From assembly GCF_037154075.1 (NCBI RefSeq), contig NZ_JBANRJ010000001.1, positions 3,591,501 through 3,655,500 on the forward strand: a stretch of DNA of 64,000 nt. The letters are read 5' to 3'. Below are positions 61,637-64,000 of the stretch, in pieces; the first letter of the stretch is position 1; each line of letters begins with the position of its first letter. The notes under the pieces were generated by a model that ran no database searches, was not told where the DNA came from, and worked only from the letters and a program-made list of their open reading frames with translations. Both the position numbers and the translations under genes were made by a program. Source of the stretch: Sphingobium aromaticiconvertens. Lineage in GTDB: Bacteria > Pseudomonadota > Alphaproteobacteria > Sphingomonadales > Sphingomonadaceae.

Positions 61637-62872
61637 TCATCCAATCAGTAGTTCGCGCGGAGGCGAGTGCCCCAGAAAGGCGGCGGGACTGGCGGACGCA
61701 CCATAAGCCCCGGCCAGGAAGATCGCGATCAGATCACCGGGCGTTGCGGGGGGCAAGGCAACCTTGTCCCCTAGCCTGTCGAGTGGTGTGCACAGGCAGC
61801 CGACGACCGTCACCGGATCGGGCGCCGGGGCAGCAGTATCGAAGCGGTTGGCGATCGCCAGCGGATAGTTGCGGCGAACAACGGTGCCGAAATTGCCGCT
61901 TGCGGCCAGTTGATGATGCAGACCGCCATCAACCACGACAAAGGTTTCACCCTGGCTCTGCTTCACATCGACCACGCGGGTCAGATAGACCCCCGCCTCC
62001 GCCACCAGCCAGCGCCCCAGTTCGAGCGCGAAATGGCTGTCCTTGAGGATGTCGGGGCGATGCTCCAGCGCACTGTCGAGCGCCGCGCCGATGGGGCGGA
62101 TATCAAGCCGCTCATCACCGGGGAAATAGGGCACGCCGAAACCGCCGCCGAGATTGACGAGCGGCGGCGCTTGCCCAACGGCGTCGGACAAGCGGGCCGC
62201 AAGGGCGATCGTCGCGGCCTGCGTCTCGATGATCGCCGCGGGATCAAGCGCCTGACTGCCAGCGAAGATATGCCACCCCCGCCAGTCTGCCCCCGCGTCG
62301 ACCATGGCACGAGCAAGGGCAGCGGCGCGCTCCGCATCGACGCCGAAGGGCTTGGCCCCCCCGCCCATCCGCATGCCCGAACCGCGCAGGTCGAAATCGG
62401 GGTTCACGCGGACGGCAAGGCGCGGTGTTTTTCCAACCCTGTTGGCGATGGCAATTGCACGAGCGCCCTCCCCTTCGGATTCGAGATTGAGGGTGACCCC
62501 GGATTCGATGGCGAAGCGCAGTTCATCGTCCCGCTTGCCGGGTCCGGCGAAGCTGATGCGATCGGCAGGCATCCCGGCTTCCAGCGCACGGGCGGCCTCG
62601 CCCCCGGACGCAACGTCGAACCCGTCTACCAGCCCCGTCATCCGAGCGAGTAAAGGCACATAAGGGTTGGCCTTGATGGCATAGTGGATGCCAAGCTGGT
62701 GCGGCATCGCATCGCGCAGACGGCGCACCGTCGCTTCAACAATGCCCATGTCATAAACGAAAAGCGGTGTATCGCCCGCCTCATCCACCAGACTGGCGGC
62801 CCCGCAGCCGCCGATAAGCAACATGCCTTCCTCTGCCCCGAACCAGGGCGGGATTGGTCCCATCGGCTTCAC
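61637..62872 (-). CDS. PLP-dependent decarboxylase, exosortase A-associated
   Basis: 411 residues, GTG start overlapping the ligase stop (GTGA). Alanine-racemase-like fold type III: the PLP Lys in YAIKANPYVPLL, then HIFAGSQALDP and LGGGFGVPYFPG, and the C-terminal VVGCLCTPLDRLG with the active Cys. It is related to diaminopimelate/ornithine decarboxylases. With the adjacent AMP-ligase it probably makes or loads an amino substituent for the polysaccharide. Confidence 0.92.
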   Translation of the reverse strand: MKPMGPIPPWFGAEEGMLLIGGCGAASLVDEAGDTPLFVYDMGIVEATVRRLRDAMPHQLGIHYAIKANPYVPLLARMTGLVDGFDVASGGEAARALEAGMPADRISFAGPGKRDDELRFAIESGVTLNLESEGEGARAIAIANRVGKTPRLAVRVNPDFDLRGSGMRMGGGAKPFGVDAERAAALARAMVDAGADWRGWHIFAGSQALDPAAIIETQAATIALAARLSDAVGQAPPLVNLGGGFGVPYFPGDERLDIRPIGAALDSALEHRPDILKDSHFALELGRWLVAEAGVYLTRVVDVKQSQGETFVVVDGGLHHQLAASGNFGTVVRRNYPLAIANRFDTAAPAPDPVTVVGCLCTPLDRLGDKVALPPATPGDLIAIFLAGAYGASASPAAFLGHSPPRELLIG

Positions 62873-64000
62873 GACTTATACTCCTGCCCCAGCGCCACGC
62901 GATCAATCTTGCCATTGGGGTTGCGCGGGAAATTGGCAAGGGCGCGGATCGTGCGCGGCTGCATGAAATTGGGGAGGTCCGCCTTCAACCGAGCCTCGAC
63001 GGCAGAAATCAATGCCTCTTCCGCGCGGATCAGCAGCAGCACCGCCTGTCCCAATCGATCGTCGCTGATGCCCAGCGCGACGGCCTCTGCCACGCCATCG
63101 ACAGCAACGGCGGCTTCCTCGATTTCAGTGGGGCTGATGCGGTTGCCCGCCGATTTGATCATCGCGTCATCGCGACCGACAAAATAAAGCAGGCCCTCGC
63201 GGTCCCGCCGCACCGTATCGCCCGACCACACCGCCATGCCGCCATAAAGCGACGCGGGCGGCGCAGGACGAAAACGCTCGGCGGTCCGCGCCGCATCCCG
63301 CCAATAGCCCTGCGCGACCAGCGGGCCGCAATGGACCAGTTCCCCCGGCTCGTCATCATCGGTGACGCTCCCATCCGGGCGCACGATCAGGATTTCAGCA
63401 TGGGGAATGCCGCGCCCCATGCTGTCGGGATGGCTGTCCACCAACGCAGGCGGCAGATAGGTGGAGCGGAAGGCTTCGGTCAGGCCATACATCGGATACA
63501 GGTCGGCGTTCGGGAATAATGCCCGCAGCTTCCCCACCAGTGGCCGGGTAAGCGCACCGCCGCTGTTCGTCAGGCGCCTGAGCTTGCCTGCAACCTCCTG
63601 CGGCCAATCCAGTTCGACCAGTTGCACCCACAGCGGTGGCACACCGGCAAGCGTGGTAATGTCCCGCCGATCCACGACCTTCAGCACATCGCGCGGGGTC
63701 AGATAGTCCAGCGGATAAACGCAGCCGCCAGCGATCCAGGTCGAAAAAAGCTGATTCTGCCCATAATCGAAACTGAAGGGCAAAACGCACAGTGTTCGGT
63801 CATCGGGCCTCAACTTCAGATAATCAGCCACCGCCACCGCGCCCAGCCACAGATTCGCATGGCTCAACATCACACCCTTGGGCCGCCCGGTCGATCCGCT
63901 GGTGTAGAGGATCGCGGCCAGAGCATCCCCATCGGCCTCCGAAGGCGGCAATGTGTCGCCGCCCGTCATGGCGCAGGCGGCGTCCTCTTCCCGAAGATAT
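62869..64000 (-). CDS. AMP-dependent acyl-CoA ligase, exosortase A-associated (partial, runs off the window)
   Basis: C-terminal ~377 codons of an ANL-family ligase; the frame is open to the window edge, so the start lies outside. P-loop AAILYTSGSTGRPKGVMLSHAN, YGLTEAFRSTYLP, WSGDTVRRDREGLLYFVGRDD and the C-terminal catalytic Lys in NPNGKIDRVAL. It is found with the PLP decarboxylase in exosortase A clusters and probably activates an acyl or amino acid group. Confidence 0.92.
   Translation of the reverse strand, partial: YLREEDAACAMTGGDTLPPSEADGDALAAILYTSGSTGRPKGVMLSHANLWLGAVAVADYLKLRPDDRTLCVLPFSFDYGQNQLFSTWIAGGCVYPLDYLTPRDVLKVVDRRDITTLAGVPPLWVQLVELDWPQEVAGKLRRLTNSGGALTRPLVGKLRALFPNADLYPMYGLTEAFRSTYLPPALVDSHPDSMGRGIPHAEILIVRPDGSVTDDDEPGELVHCGPLVAQGYWRDAARTAERFRPAPPASLYGGMAVWSGDTVRRDREGLLYFVGRDDAMIKSAGNRISPTEIEEAAVAVDGVAEAVALGISDDRLGQAVLLLIRAEEALISAVEARLKADLPNFMQPRTIRALANFPRNPNGKIDRVALGQEYKS

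Overview
The window looks like the chromosome, or a large replicon, of a sphingomonad (Sphingomonadaceae; Sphingobium or Novosphingobium-like). The signs are high GC, two large TonB-dependent receptors with sphingomonad-type plugs, a CYP101-type (P450cam-like) cytochrome P450 catabolic cluster, an AmpR/B3 beta-lactamase locus, and a complete exosortase A (XrtA/PEP-CTERM) exopolysaccharide cluster. No rRNA, tRNA or CRISPR array was recognised.

Region 1 (about 0.1-18.8 kb) begins with two hypothetical genes. A nitrogen-scavenging operon on the minus strand follows: NitT/TauT-type ABC transporter (binding lipoprotein, permease, ATPase), a NikR-like ribbon-helix-helix regulator, two DUF1989 proteins (carboxyguanidine deiminase type), a biotin-dependent urea/guanidine carboxylase and allophanate hydrolase. 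It is flanked by two paralogous sterol-desaturase-type di-iron proteins, a secreted beta-propeller and a TonB receptor. Four copies of a 26-bp dyad, TATTAC-N14-GTAATA, sit upstream of the regulator gene, between the transporter operon and the divergent propeller gene, and upstream of both desaturase genes. I infer one regulon controlled by the NikR-like protein, which has lost three of the four canonical nickel ligands.

Region 2 (about 18.9-28.9 kb) is accessory. It holds an array of extragenic palindromes, a TPR-sulfotransferase, a small HTH protein, an intact ampR with its operator facing a class B3 metallo-beta-lactamase that has lost its HxHxDH zinc site, a proteasome-like Ntn-hydrolase candidate convergent with a RES-domain (NAD-phosphorylase-type) protein, and an IS3-family element. 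Next to the IS lie a 5'-truncated arylsulfatase and a 3'-truncated formylglycine-generating enzyme gene.

Region 3 (about 28.2-45.8 kb) is a catabolic island: two TetR regulators, two luciferase-like (LLM) flavin monooxygenases, SMP-30-type lactonase, two enoyl-CoA hydratases, acyl-CoA synthetase, RibB, flavin reductase, CYP101-like P450, zinc alcohol dehydrogenase, SDRs (one with a nonsense codon), a decayed VOC gene and a TonB receptor. The enzyme set parallels camphor degradation: hydroxylation, oxidation to a ketone, FMN-dependent Baeyer-Villiger oxidation, lactone opening, CoA activation and beta-oxidation. A palindrome, CTAAT-N4-ATTAG, lies at six promoters and ties the island together.

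Region 4 (about 46.1-48.5 kb) is a graveyard: an IS5/IS427-type element with a CTAG target duplication, a decayed second IS5 transposase, and fragments of a glycerophosphodiesterase and a phytase-like esterase. Region 5 (48.8-64 kb) is the XrtA exopolysaccharide cluster, all on the minus strand: AMP-ligase (cut by the window end), PLP decarboxylase, Wza-like export lipoprotein, chain-length determinant, tyrosine kinase, outer membrane protein, ExeA-like ATPase, polysaccharide deacetylase, FemAB-like protein, glycosyltransferase, exosortase A with EpsI domain, and asparagine-synthase-type amidotransferase.
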